Positions 10,397-21,131 of a stretch of 64,000 bases of DNA are shown here, one piece after another. The stretch's first letter is position 1, and each line of letters begins with the position of its first letter. The stretch comes from Strobilurus pachycystidiatus. Taxonomy: Eukaryota; Basidiomycota; Agaricomycetes; Agaricales; Physalacriaceae. The notes under the pieces are model-generated. The model saw only the letters and a list, made by a program, of their open reading frames with translations. It was not told the origin of the DNA and ran no database searches. The stretch lies in the NCBI GenBank assembly GCA_019915135.1, contig JAHLMK010000012.1, positions 992,001-1,056,000 on the forward strand, written 5' to 3'. Position numbers and translations under genes: made by a program.

Positions 10397-12105
10397 TCAA
10401 GCTTCATCTTCCTCAAATTTACTCTGCATCACAGCTGTAATCATCTCGCTTCCCAGTTGCCCCACTTCTTCGAACCGACCCTCGAAGAACGCCCTCGTCT
10501 CCTCGAACCGCTTGCGGTAGACCTCAAAGCTCCCGAATTTGACGGACTGGCTCCAGCCTCTCGCCGCAACAACGAACTCCAGATCATCTGATCTGTGCCA
10601 CGTATCATATATTGCGGAGTGAATGGCCGCTGACAGCAAGGACGGCGACAGGAAGAGACGTTCCGAGACACCCAAGAACAGTCTAAATAGCGGTGTCGCT
10701 GCCAGAGCTAGATGATGGAATGGTTTAATGTTCAAATGAGCCCAACAGTCCACCATGGCCAGCAACGACAGATGGGAGTTTGGCCGGTAGCTCTTTTCAG
10801 ATGGGACAGCGCCATGCTCTGAATGCACTTGCCCCAGGCTAAACCGATCCAGAAGAGCCTCAGATAGCAAGATTGGCCGCCGCTGTTCCTTACCACGGTT
10901 CACCTCGTCTCCGAATACTATCTTTCGACCCCATTCGACACGGTCCCGAAGTTTCCTCTCTCGCTCCTCCGCCTCGGTCCACGAGTTGCTGGCTGTGCCA
11001 GCTTCGATCATCATTTTGAACAGTTCCGTTGCACTCTTGGCGTACTGTTCGATCTGTTCTCTCGCCCGAGGGTTGAGTATGGCCAGTCCAGCGTAGACAT
11101 GCCATGCATTGCTGTAGATGCGTAATGTGAGATTGACCTTGACGGTCTCGATCCCTCCAACGTAAAGGCCTTGTTCCCAAGGATAGGCTGCTGCCGAAGC
11201 CCAAGCAGTCCCCATACTACACTCTCAAGTGAGCTCGCAGGTAGGGCATCATGAATGTAACCGACCTCAAGAATGCTGCATGTGTAACAGCCTGCGTGTT
11301 TGCAGTAACAATGTCATGATCTTCGTATGACAGATAGACATATCGCGATCCGAAGCAACGCAGTATGTTCTCAACTGCAGTGAGGGCGGAGTCTGGTGCA
11401 CGATGTTTAATGAGGATCTAGGACCGAGTCATGAAGGGACCTGACGCGTTCTGGGATGACTCGTACCAGTGGCTGACCCACTGGGTTGACAGTAGGACCA
11501 TGTAATGAGTGACAGGAGACTATGGACGCGTCTGGCGGAAGATGGTTCTCGAATGCAGCTTTCTCTGGAGCCTTCACGGATGTCTGTCCGGCGACGATAG
11601 CATTCAGTTTTGTAGCTACGAGGATCGCGACGTTCAGAGTAGTTTCGCTTGCCTCGAACAGAGTTGGCGCTCACATGGACCATATTCCGCGACGACGCGC
11701 TCGATGAACTCGGCCTCGACAGAGTAGATCATGAAGTCAGACGAGCGCGCAACGCCATGCCCATCAGGAAAGACGGTGATACTAGGAACGTCTGAACCGC
11801 CTCTGCGTCAATGATGCCTTCCACACTCGTTCCGATGAGCACGCACCATCATATTTCGCCTTCAAAGCCTCGTATTTTGTTGGTTGATCACAGACATGGA
11901 TCCCGTTGGAGGGTCAGACAGGGCCAGGGTGATGCGAAGGATGCACAAACTTCTTCCATCCGGCTTGTGATAATATTCTTGCGTACATGCATCCCATGAG
12001 CCCCATACCGATCAGCCCAATGGTGGGCTGCTTTTCGATGGGGTCGTTGGGACTGACATTGGGGTCGATCTGCATCCTGGACGTAGAAAGGAGAAAGGCT
12101 CTCAT
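10397..12105 (-). CDS. TYR1: Prephenate dehydrogenase (NADP+), tyrosine biosynthesis
   Basis: Converts prephenate to 4-hydroxyphenylpyruvate. Exons: 11951-12105, 11847-11902, 11675-11791, 11467-11615, 11266-11417, 10397-11216, giving 482 residues, close to fungal Tyr1. Seen in order: Rossmann motif GLIGMGLMG, VCDQPTKYE, SSDFMIYSVEAEFI, VAGQTSVKAPEKAAFE, SCHSLHGP, YLSYEDHD.VTANTQAVTHAAFLS and MGTAWAS. All introns are canonical except the first: conserved sequence continues only if the 48-base intron 11903-11950 ends in GG rather than AG. A second Met (MQIDPN) eleven codons in could also be the start. The gene lies downstream of an MFS gene on the same strand with no obvious functional link. 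Confidence 0.93.
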
Positions 12106-12425
12106 TGGGCCCGATCGAACATCGATGATCTACCTGTCAGTGTGTACGAGTCACGATTTAAATGTCCAGAACTCACACGAGTTGGCGTTCCTTCCGCGTT
12201 AATATTACACTACATTAAAAGGGCTTTCATAGCATCATGGCCTATATGAGTACGTGGTACATGAAACTCAATATCGATACACTCGTAAGATTAAGCAATA
12301 TACATACATACAGTAACTGCTTGACCATACAGAAAAAGTTAGTACATACAGCATCTGATTCTTAGTTAACCAGCTAGTCTGAGGAAGGCACTGTTTCATT
12401 AGCGTGTTCGAAGGGAAGGGGGCAT
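12106..12425. other. Intergenic between TYR1 and the MFS gene
   Basis: 320 AT-richer bases holding the TYR1 promoter and the 3' end of the MFS gene. No further feature recognised. Confidence 0.5.
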
Positions 12426-14353
12426 TTAGTCGATTCTCCTTGGGATGTTGGGGACGAGTGCCCATATACCCAACATTGAGACTAGCATGCCTATCACCCT
12501 GTCGTGGGATGTGAGTACAGATCTGGACCGCAGCCTTCAGCGGAGTACATACATAGGCTGTAAGGTTGATATTCCCGACTTATTAGCCACAGCACCCGTA
12601 ATGAACGGCAGAATGGCGCTTCCCGCCTGCCCAAGACTAGCAATCCATCCGACGCAACCGCCAAGAAGCCAGCGCGGAAGAACACGCCCAGCATAGGACA
12701 TGACCATGGGATACATGGGGCCGAGGGCAAAGCCAACAAATGAAACGGCGACGGCGCCTCCAACGAGGGAAGGGACGAACCATACAATGAGTTCAAGCCT
12801 AGAAGAACGGTGAGATGAAGACTAGTATCGTAGAGTTGCTTACCCAATGGCGACGAGGGTGTAGACGAACATGGCAATGCGAACTCCCATCTGGAAGCGT
12901 CGTGAGTCGTGAATTAGCGGCTTCAAATAAGCTGGTAGGTGTGACTGACTTTCTGTGTGATCCAGAGGAGAGCGAGCCGGCCAATCATCAGACCTTGTAT
13001 CGTCAATGTTATTAGTACGGGCAATATGGCTTCGACAGACCTCCGAAGAATCCAGAGGATATATATCCTGACGATGAACCTCCATCACGCACGGTCTGAA
13101 TAAAGGTGACGATCCATCCTTCATGGATCTCGTGTGAGAAGAACCTTGCAGAATTGATAATGAGAGTATAGGACGAACCACCAATGGTCACCTCGGCGCC
13201 GACGTATACCAGCGTAAAACCAGCTAGCAGATGAACAGTTTTCAATTTGATAATCTGTTTGATCTTGCCGTGTTCGCTGGTTTCATGATCGTGAGGAGGC
13301 AATCCAATCCTTGTCAGGCACGCTGGAACACGTCAGCGAAGCAGCTCAAGATTCGCTGGACATAGTGCACGTACTATCAATATCACGCCCTCTGAATACC
13401 AGCCCAAGGATGGTTGTGTTGATGATTGCCAGCCCGAGAGATACCAAGTAATGGAACGACCAATGTTTCATGGTGGAAAACTGTGTCGAGACAAGCGGTG
13501 CACAGAAAGCACCAGCACCTGTTTAAAGCGTCAGTGTCAACGATACAGCAGCTGTTTCTGGGCGGCCATACCGTAGAACGCCTGGAGAAGCATCATCTTC
13601 ATTTCGGGTCGATCTTTGAGACTAGCAACATATGTGGTGGCCTGGGCGGTCTGTGACAGAGATGAGTCGGACTAACAGACAGGAAGCAAGCGCGCATTTC
13701 CTGTAGCGATATCCCTAAACCATTGAGGGTAAACAGGGCAGCATAAACAGGGAACGGTAATGCAGCCGCCTGTAGAGCATATCCCAGAAGTAGAGCGAGG
13801 GACGCTATTCGAGGTCAAACATAATAGCTCAATATAGTAGGGCACTAACCAAAGAACATGACCTTCCCAAATCCGAATCGGTCTGTCAACGGGACATTGA
13901 TAAATGCGCCAATGAGGAAGCCCTGGTACACTACAGTGAGTATCCATCTTGCGTGTAAGAGAGAAGTGCTCACAACGCAGGCCATAACGAAGATGAGCGA
14001 TACGATGACAAAGTTTATCTACTTCCACAAATGAGACCTGCGAATGCGAGGAGAGTGATTACACGCCGCCTGAGGTCTAGGCGTACATTGTAGACTGTCT
14101 GTAGCCTGGGGATGAGAGGCCCGGAGCTTCCGTCATTCCATCCTTCGAGTATTTTCAACCAACAACAGGCCGAGTATTGAATGATTGAGCGAAGACGGTG
14201 ATTTTCGGCAGGTTCGACAAGGTGGTTGGCGGTAGTAAGGCGCGTGGCTCGAGAGCGGTCTTCAACGTCAGCATCAGGACTATTGGGGGGGTCTCGAGAC
14301 ATCGTTTCCAGTTCGTGGGTCTCACGCTCAGTGAGGTCGATGCTGCCAGTCAT
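12426..14353 (-). CDS. Major facilitator superfamily transporter
   Basis: A multi-exon gene with at least eight exons over the span. An N-terminal polar stretch of about 70 residues (MTGSIDLTERETHE...) precedes the first membrane region with GWNDGSSGPLIPRLQ.VY, a motif found in fungal MFS proteins annotated as bypass-of-stop-codon (BSC6-like) or FHS-type. Further hydrophobic exons follow, including GYISSGFFGGL, a typical MFS loop (L.WITQKMG.R), FVGFALGPMYPMVMSY and the C-terminal WIASLGQAGSAILPFITG. The last exon ends VSMLGIWALVPNIPRRID. Expected to be a twelve-helix proton-coupled or sugar-type transporter; the substrate cannot be read from sequence. Start taken at the first ATG before the conserved region. 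Internal splice sites were not all resolved. Confidence 0.82.
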
Positions 14354-14619
14354 GATGAGCTGAGGCAACCTCTGTGGGGTCCAGGTGGGGTCGTGGGATG
14401 ATGGATCAACGAAGGACCGGTTTCCCTGGGAAGAGGCCTGTTTGAGTGGTACCGTGACACTGGTCCTATTGCTTGTTTCTCATATCTCCATGAATTCGTA
14501 TAAATCACAGCCCTATCAAATAGTACATTGAGGTAGTTTCCACCAATTCAGTTTCGCCGACACTTAGATCATTGACTACCGCGGCTTGTTGCCAATATAT
14601 ATATATTAGGAATTCGTTA

Positions 14620-17600
14620 TCAATAGTTCTTCTCAGCAAGGATGAATTTCTTGAACATGGCGAACACAATTAGCCTAAAGCAAGCTCAGTCAACAGGAGC
14701 GAAACAATATCAGAAGCACTTACATGACCGAAACCCTTTGAACACCGTTCATTCTTTCATTGCGGCGCGGAAGATCTTGCCATCGCCCAACGAACCAGTC
14801 GAAGCGGAGTCCGAGCAAAAGGAGGTCACCCTGTGTCAAGACTCCGATAGTCTTCCCGAATTCGCTCAACATCCTGATCACTGTACTTTCGAGGACAGCG
14901 AGGACTCGCGACAACCCAGTGACCAGCTCCCTATTCTTTCGATCTCCGGGTATGGCTTTGAAATCAAAGTCTTTGAGGTATAGAAGACGATAGAAGTCAT
15001 GGATGAAATTGGCTATCCATGTTGAAACTGCAATCCTGGCCGCGAGGAAGAGAAGATCCAGACGGCGGGCAAGGGCACCGACAGCCGCCAAGATGATGGC
15101 CACAAGAAGCAACTCGGCTGAGTTGGGCGAATAGTCTCGATAAGTCGACTGAGGGAACTTCTTGAGCAACCCACTGTCACCGAATCCCCAACCATAGAAC
15201 CGAACGTAGTCTCGACGGCCATTTCTCCACCAAGGATGGACCACACGAATATCCGGAGCAGCGAAGAACACGAAATCGTCGCGGCGTTTGCGAACGCAGA
15301 AATCAATGTCTTCGCCCCCACCTGTCTTTGGGAATCCAAGATCAAACACAATACCGTCGTTGTTCCTGCGCGCCATCAAGTTGGCAGTTACGCCCCAGGG
15401 GACATCCTGAGCGATCTTCTCAGCAATGTTCCAGAAATACGTGACGCCGGAAAGGTGCACGGCCGACGTGTAGATCGTGTCAGCGGGAGGAAAGTAGACA
15501 TTGCCGACGAAGCCAGCTGCCTCGGGATGAGCACGAGCGCTCTCCTCCGCTTTGAAGAGCACATCCGGCTCCGGCTGGACGTCATCATCAAGGAAGAGGA
15601 CCCACTCTGCCGCAGACTCTTCGATGCCTCGGTTGCGGGATGCTGAAGCACCAATGTTGACGCTGTTGCGTCGAATGCGAACATTGGTGAGATGTCCATA
15701 TTTAAGCTCTAGCTTATCGGCAGCTTTCGACAAAGGATCGTCGACAATAATGATGAACATAGTCGAGACCGCAGGCGAAGACTCGAGTGCAAGGATGCGC
15801 TCTAGAAGGGGGATACTGACGCGGAAGGACGGTACCACGATGTCGATAGTGAGCTTGACCTCGAGATCTAGCTTCTGCGACGACACCCACTCAGTGGTGA
15901 TGGCGGTGGCTTTGTCAAGGACCTCGTAGGTCCAGCCGGCGGTTCGTTCTTTGTTGTATCGTGCCGCAACACTTCCGCCAATTGTGTTACGGAGCTCGAC
16001 GTCCATGAGCATCCGAGAGGAACCCCATCGCCTGTAAAGCTGGAACAAGAAGGGGTCACCGTCCTGGTTGATGAATGTGTCCGGAATGACTTCGCCTCCA
16101 AAGATGTCAAGATGCGTACGATGGACGACCGGGAACGTCGGCATTCCGGGGAACGACAAGTCTCTGAAGGCAACGCAACCGAAGCCAACCGGAGCACCTG
16201 TTTCTTCAGCGATGCTCTCAAAACCACGATGAACCTTCGACATCCATCCATCCGAGAATAGCTCGACATCGTCGCCAAAGAGGACAAAATACGTGTTTTG
16301 CGAATCCTCATACGCCTTTCGAGCACATTGGCGCCAAAGACTGCAGACACGACCGGGCTCTTGATATCCTATAAGCGTAGTGACGGGAATATCTGTGTCA
16401 ATGAAAATGCGCTCGGCCTCATTCATGCCAGCGCTCCGACGCAAGAGATAGGCGTCATCGTGATCGATGAGGAGGTAAATCTTGAGAAAGAAGGTCACCT
16501 TGTTGCCCGAAGTGCCAAGACGGTCACTTTGGGTGGTCTGCATGAGAGATGATCTGAACCGTCGCAAGTTATCGAGACAAGTTTCCTCGGAGGACGCCGA
16601 ACGGGATGTGATCGGGAGGAGTATGGCAAACGTGATAGCTGTGTTGAAGTCAATGAGCTGACTCTGGCCAAAGGCGTCCGACAAAGCGCTGTCGAAGCCA
16701 CTGACACAAAGCTTGTCGAGTTCCCCCGACATCCAAACGCAAGTAGCCTTCATACCATCCTCGAGAGTCATAGTAGGAGCCCATGGATCTAAACATCGCA
16801 ATGCGAAAGCATTATCAGAGTTGCGGGCTGCAACACCCAAAGGTTTATCTTCATTGTAGCTGAACGTAACATCGTCGGCGGAGAGCCCAACGCAGTTGAG
16901 CGCGATCTCCGCCAGTCGGATGATAGGAACGGCGTGGTCTGACCCAATATTGACGGCTGTGTCGCAACCGGATGCGAGCAATGCGAGGATGCCCGCGACA
17001 CAGTCGTCAATATAGAGGAATGACCTCCGCTGGTTCCCGTCGCCCCAGATTTCGTATCTAGGTTTTCGATCGTCACCGTACTGGTCGCGGATGCGCCGCG
17101 CGACAAGCGCCTTTCGAAGCAAGGCGGCGGGGGCCTTCTCGCGGCCGTTGTACCAGGCGCCGCCTGGTCCGAAGATGTTATGGAAGCGTGCAATACGGAT
17201 CGCGAACCTTGTTTTGTACTGAGAAAGAACGAGCTCCGTGTTGAGCTTGTCCAGGCCATATAAACCTTGGGGATGGGGAGTGACGCCGGTGGCCCAAACA
17301 TCTGCCTCGCGAAGGGAAACATCGTCAGAAGTGGCGGATAGCCTAGCAGGCCGCTCGGGGTAGACACATGCAGAAGAAGCATAGAAGAACAGACGGATAT
17401 CGGCCGCCTCAGCCGCCTCGAGAAGTCGGATAGTCATAGTATGGTTGTCGTCGTAAAGAGCGAGGTCATTCGCGGAGTGGATCGTACCCATTCCGCCCAT
17501 GTTGGCAGCGAAATGCAGAACAGTACCACATTCCTTCAGGACCTTGGCACTGAAAGCTGCATCTCGAAGGTTACCGATGCAATACTCGACATCGGGAATG

Positions 17601-17798
17601 AGATCGCCAGATGGAGGGTGGATGTCAGCAACGCGCACTCGGTGACCATCGGTAGAGAGACGTCGGGCGACAGCGGATCCCTATGCATGGACTTAGAAAA
17701 GCGTCCAGTGGGAATGTTCAACTCACAATGAAACCGCAGCCACCAGTAACAAGAACAATTGAAGTCATTGGCTCCTTGGGTTCGAAGTTCGATTGCAT
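14620..17798 (-). CDS. Trimodular sugar enzyme: GDP-mannose 3,5-epimerase-like domain fused to two glycosyltransferase-like domains
   Basis: Exons 17727-17798, 14724-17680 and 14620-14674 give 1027 residues. Residues about 11-345 are an NAD-dependent epimerase with TGGCGFIG, HFAANMGGMG, FFYASSACVYPE (Cys 129), YGLDK (Tyr 165, Lys 169), RFHNIFGPGGAW, GREKAPAA (Lys 206), EIWGDG.QRRSFLYIDD and ARNSDN. This matches GDP-mannose 3,5-epimerase, including the Cys and Lys known to act in catalysis. Residues about 418-615 look like a GT-A-type domain with FGDDVEL (493-498). Residues about 633-850 are GT2-like with LFLDDDVQPE (722-724) and GGGEDIDFC (811-818). Hydrophobic segments at about 881-895 and 899-918 suggest membrane attachment. 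The last intron starts inside ATGTAAGT, so intron retention would stop translation after VSVM. Start could also be the internal Met at 17768. Divergent from the methyltransferase-GT8 gene. Confidence 0.9.
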
Positions 17799-18328
17799 AT
17801 TCGTAGTCCGTTGGAAAAATGGATCCTTGGTATCGAGGTCTTGATATGAGGAATCAGCAAGCGCCCGGAGAAACCAAGGCGGCTTCTCGCTGTAGATGGT
17901 TACTACGATGCATGCACTCTCGCAGCGATACTGGATGAGTATCACTGCAATCTCGCAGCGATACTAGGATGAGTATCACTTGGCCATTGAAAAGTACGAG
18001 AAACCAAGGCGGCTTCTGGCTGTAGATGATTCCTACCAGATGCTTCGACTTATTCCGCAGCACTAGGATGAGCGTCACTGAGATTGAATAGTACCTGACT
18101 CTTAGATGGAAGCCGGATCCAAGCTGTGCTGGGGGCAGAGTTGCGTCAGACATGAAACTGTCGTGAGATCCTATAGGCGTCTAGCCTCTAGGCCGCCAAT
18201 CCGAGGACACACGGGCTCCCAAGCTGTAGTCAGATGTCAGATGTGATCCCATCTTGTAGAGTCATTTCAAGCGCTTAATCTCACCAAAAGCCTGCATACA
18301 AATCCACACCCTCGTCTGTACATCCATA
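17799..18328. promoter_or_regulatory. Shared divergent promoter region of the two chimeric glycan genes
   Basis: 530 bases between the two start codons. The open frame that extends into this region from the minus-strand gene covers repeats and is not conserved domain sequence, so I treat it as leader or promoter. It carries the tandem repeats listed separately. Confidence 0.6.
17868..18079. repeat. Tandem promoter repeats, pattern A-B-B-A-B
   Basis: Element A (34 bases, GAGAAACCAAGGCGGCTTCT... ) occurs at 17868-17901 and 17998-18031 with two mismatches, 130 bases apart. Element B (about 28 bases, CGCAGCGATACTGGATGAGT...) occurs at 17919-17946, 17952-17980 and in a degenerate form at 18055-18079. 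They lie only in this divergent promoter as far as I can see. Confidence 0.75.
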
Positions 18329-19970
18329 ATGTCTCCCGCCGCAGAGTATCGCTTCACACCAACCCAAGACTGGTTTTCCGGCCATATCGAGTCGTGGCGC
18401 CAGCTCTTCCACCACGTTCGGACGCCTAGCCCTCGCATCCTCGAGATTGGGTCCTGGGAAGGACGCTCTGCCGTATTCCTGTTGACCGAGCTATGCAAGG
18501 AAGGCGGTGACCTCACTGCCATTGATCATTTTGATCTTATGCAGACAGCTGATGGGCGTGAGCGTGCCGAGAAATTGCGCCACAACCTCACCGCGACCGG
18601 AAAGCCATTCCGCATCATCGATGAGTTCAGCGTCCCAGGTCTAATGGAGCTTCTGAACGAGGAGATGTCGGCAACGGTTCCAGGCTTTGACTGGATTTAC
18701 ATCGACGGCTCGCATCGGGCTGACGATACCTTCCTCGATGGCGAGTTAGTCTGGCGCTTAGCGAGGAAGGATGCGATTATCATCTTCGATGACTATCACT
18801 GGCCAAAGGAGGAAGAGGGCGGGATGGAGCATCCGAGACGCGGCATCGATGCATTTCTGCAGCTCCATCAGAACGAATTCGAGACGCTCTCGCGGGAGGA
18901 AAACTATCAGCTGGTTATACGCAAGCTGACAGTGATGCGTATTGGGTTCTTGACAAAGAGGGCCATAGAGCAGAAGTCGCCGGACGAAGCCGTCGTCGAC
19001 TGCTTTGGTCAGAATATACTTCCCAGCAAGCCAAGATGACACTGATGTGAAATCCATAGAATACGGTATCAATCTAGCGTTTGCCGTCGATGGCGAATAC
19101 GCCATGGCGGCATCGGTGGCGATTTGCAGTGCGATCAAGCACGTCCAAGGGCGCTGCACCATATACATCTACAATTGCGGGATGTCTGAAGCTATACAGA
19201 CGAAGCTTCAGCTCTCTATTCAAAGCGTCGCAGAAGGAAAAGTTGACATCACTTACGTTTTCCTCGACCAGAATGAGGAAGACCTTTCCTTCAAGTTAGG
19301 TCCAGTGTGGGCGAAACTGGATCTGCTGAAGCGGCTTCCCATTGAAAGGGTGTTGTACCTCGACGCCGATGTTTTGGTTCGCGCAGAGCTTGCGCCGCTG
19401 TGGGCGAAGGACCTGGGTGGAAAATCGATTGGCGCAGTGCGTGATGCTGGTTTCCCGGACGGTCACGACGGCGTCGGGGAAGGAGGGTACTTCAATGCGG
19501 GCGTGCTGTTGGTCGATTTGGCGAAAGCAAGACTGCACCTTGATGACCTTTGGGTTACGGCTCAGGCCATGACGCAAAACACGTTCAAGGACCAGGACTG
19601 TCTTAACGTGCACTTCGCCGAAGACTGGGGCACCTTGGATGTGCGGTACAACGCGCAGGGACAAGGGACATACGCGAAATTGGACCACCGGTGCCAGGAG
19701 CCCTGTATCGTACACTTCACCGGACCTGTGTCGCCATCCATCGGGATTGTGTTGAATCCGTGGGTCCAACCCTACACAGCAAAGCCATGGGGATATGCAG
19801 GCGCTCCTGGAAATCCCTATGCCGAGGAATGGTGGACCGCGCTGGAAGATACAGCGTGGAGAGGCCTGCGAGATACTGAGGAATACAAGCTGAGTCGACG
19901 GCTGGAGAGGGAAAGAATCCTTAGTCAAGGCGGCAAAGAGCTAGACAACATGCTTGCGGACTTACGATGA
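18329..19970 (+). CDS. Bimodular enzyme: SAM-dependent methyltransferase fused to a GT8 glycosyltransferase
   Basis: Exons 18329-19007 and 19060-19970 (52-base intron, phase 1) give 529 residues. Residues about 1-225 form a class I methyltransferase: motif I LEIGSWEGRSAVF (E.G...G), DLTAIDHFD, GFDWIYIDGSHRADD and DAIIIFDDYHWP, resembling the Methyltransf_24 group. From residue 227 the protein is a GT8 domain: YGINLAFAVD.EYAMAA at its start, the metal-binding DxD in YLDADVLV (328 and 330), GYFNAGVLLVDL, DQDCLNVHF and the closing HFTG...P...NPW. Both modules look intact. No signal peptide or membrane segment is evident. The intron sits exactly at the domain junction, compatible with a gene fusion. 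Opposite orientation and shared promoter with the epimerase-GT gene suggest one pathway. Acceptor and methylation target are unknown. Confidence 0.9.
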
Positions 19971-20126
19971 TTTACATTTCCGATCATCGTTCTATATGTA
20001 TGCAAGCTGGTGTTGGGTGTCGTACGTTCGATGTGTAGTGAAGGCTGAGTAGCGAGATTTGAATGAGGGCTTTACAGCGTTTTCGGGAAACCTTGTCGTT
20101 TTCGCACTTCGCTGCACGAGAAAAAC

Positions 20127-20518
20127 AATTCCTGAAACAAAATTAATTATTGAGGGCCTGCAGGGTCCATGTGCCAAAAAAGGTAAACGACGCCGAGAGT
20201 TCGCATGTCCAGCATCCCCAGATCGTCACCTTGTCGCGCCAAACCCTCCCTTCAGCTCCTTCTGATTCACCGTTGCGGTGCATCGTGAGATCGCGCTGTG
20301 GAGGTTGGGCATGGGTCCCTCCAAGTTTTCCATCTCAGAAGATATTGATGACTTGAGGAGCAAAACTGGGATGACCTTGAGTGCCGTACATCAAGACTCG
20401 ACACGTAGAGGAGACAGCCTCAGACTGTAACGCGACGCGACGGATTCTGTGCTGCGTGAGTTTATTTTTGGCGTGCCAAGCCAAGGCACTCAATTATTTA
20501 TTTCGTGTTTCAGGAATT
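20127..20518. mobile_element. Candidate MITE-like element with imperfect terminal inverted repeats
   Basis: The left end reads AATTCCTGAAACA followed by AT-rich sequence and TTATTGAG; the reverse complement of the right end reads AATTCCTGAAACAC, AT-rich sequence and ATAATTGAG. Similarity continues weakly for about 60 bases (GCCT, GCCAAAAA). No coding capacity inside 392 bases and no clear target-site duplication was found, so this is a candidate only. Confidence 0.4.
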
Positions 20519-21037
20519 ATTTATCGGAGCAGTGAGTTCACGAATTGACAAGGTTTTCCGAAAACTCTGTAAGGCGACCATGACTACCATTTGACGCGCA
20601 AAGGGGTCCACTGAGGGAAAGGCCACGGAAGAAATCGCATGTCCGCTAGAAATAGACCGTAGGCGTCTCGAGAGCTCTCGAGTCGAGAGAAAGGTGACTT
20701 CGGCATTAGGCGGCATGCCGACGCGTGACTGGCTGGCATTGCCCGGACCGGGAACAGAGCGACCTAGACCAGACCCCCACCTCGACATGACTCTGTGGCT
20801 GAGTTTCCCTTCCAACCTGAAGCTAGAGCCGTATGGTCCGCCAAGACAAGACTGTGACGCCACAATGACCAGTTTGCGTATGCTCCTCGACCTGCTGCTG
20901 CCGTCACCTGCTGCTGCCCTCATTGTTAGCTCCAGCTGAACTGCGTGTATCACCGACTAGCTTTAGCGTCTCCACACTGCGCCCGGTTGCATCATACTCT
21001 CGTCTACGCTCCTAATGACGCGAAGGCCTTTCTCACC

Positions 21038-21046
21038 AATATATAA
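21038..21046 (+). promoter_or_regulatory. TATA box
   Basis: AATATATAAG about 90 bases upstream of the ATG at 21132, a usual distance for a fungal TATA promoter. Confidence 0.45.
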
Positions 21047-21131
21047 GTCGTTTGCGTGAGGACCAATGGACCACAACAAACAGCATACGCCTCATTCAAC
21101 TTCCCAAACAACCTCTTAACGTTACACAAAC

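Larger units (their letters stand above)
19971..21131. other. Long intergenic region, no convincing gene
   Basis: 1.16 kb. It contains the MITE-like element at 20127-20518 and the promoter of the gene at 21132. Open frames at 20510-20953 on either strand lack domains, good splice structure or codon bias and are not called. Confidence 0.6.

Noticed and set aside
17690..18153. N-terminal extension of the epimerase-GT protein through the promoter repeats
   Set aside because: The upstream frame is open by chance over tandem repeats; the epimerase domain already begins at MTSIVLVTGG, and the repeats are direct DNA repeats rather than conserved protein.
20510..20953. 147-residue minus-strand frame overlapping the MITE-like end
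   Set aside because: No domain, Ser/Arg-rich, no splice context, and an equally long frame on the other strand.
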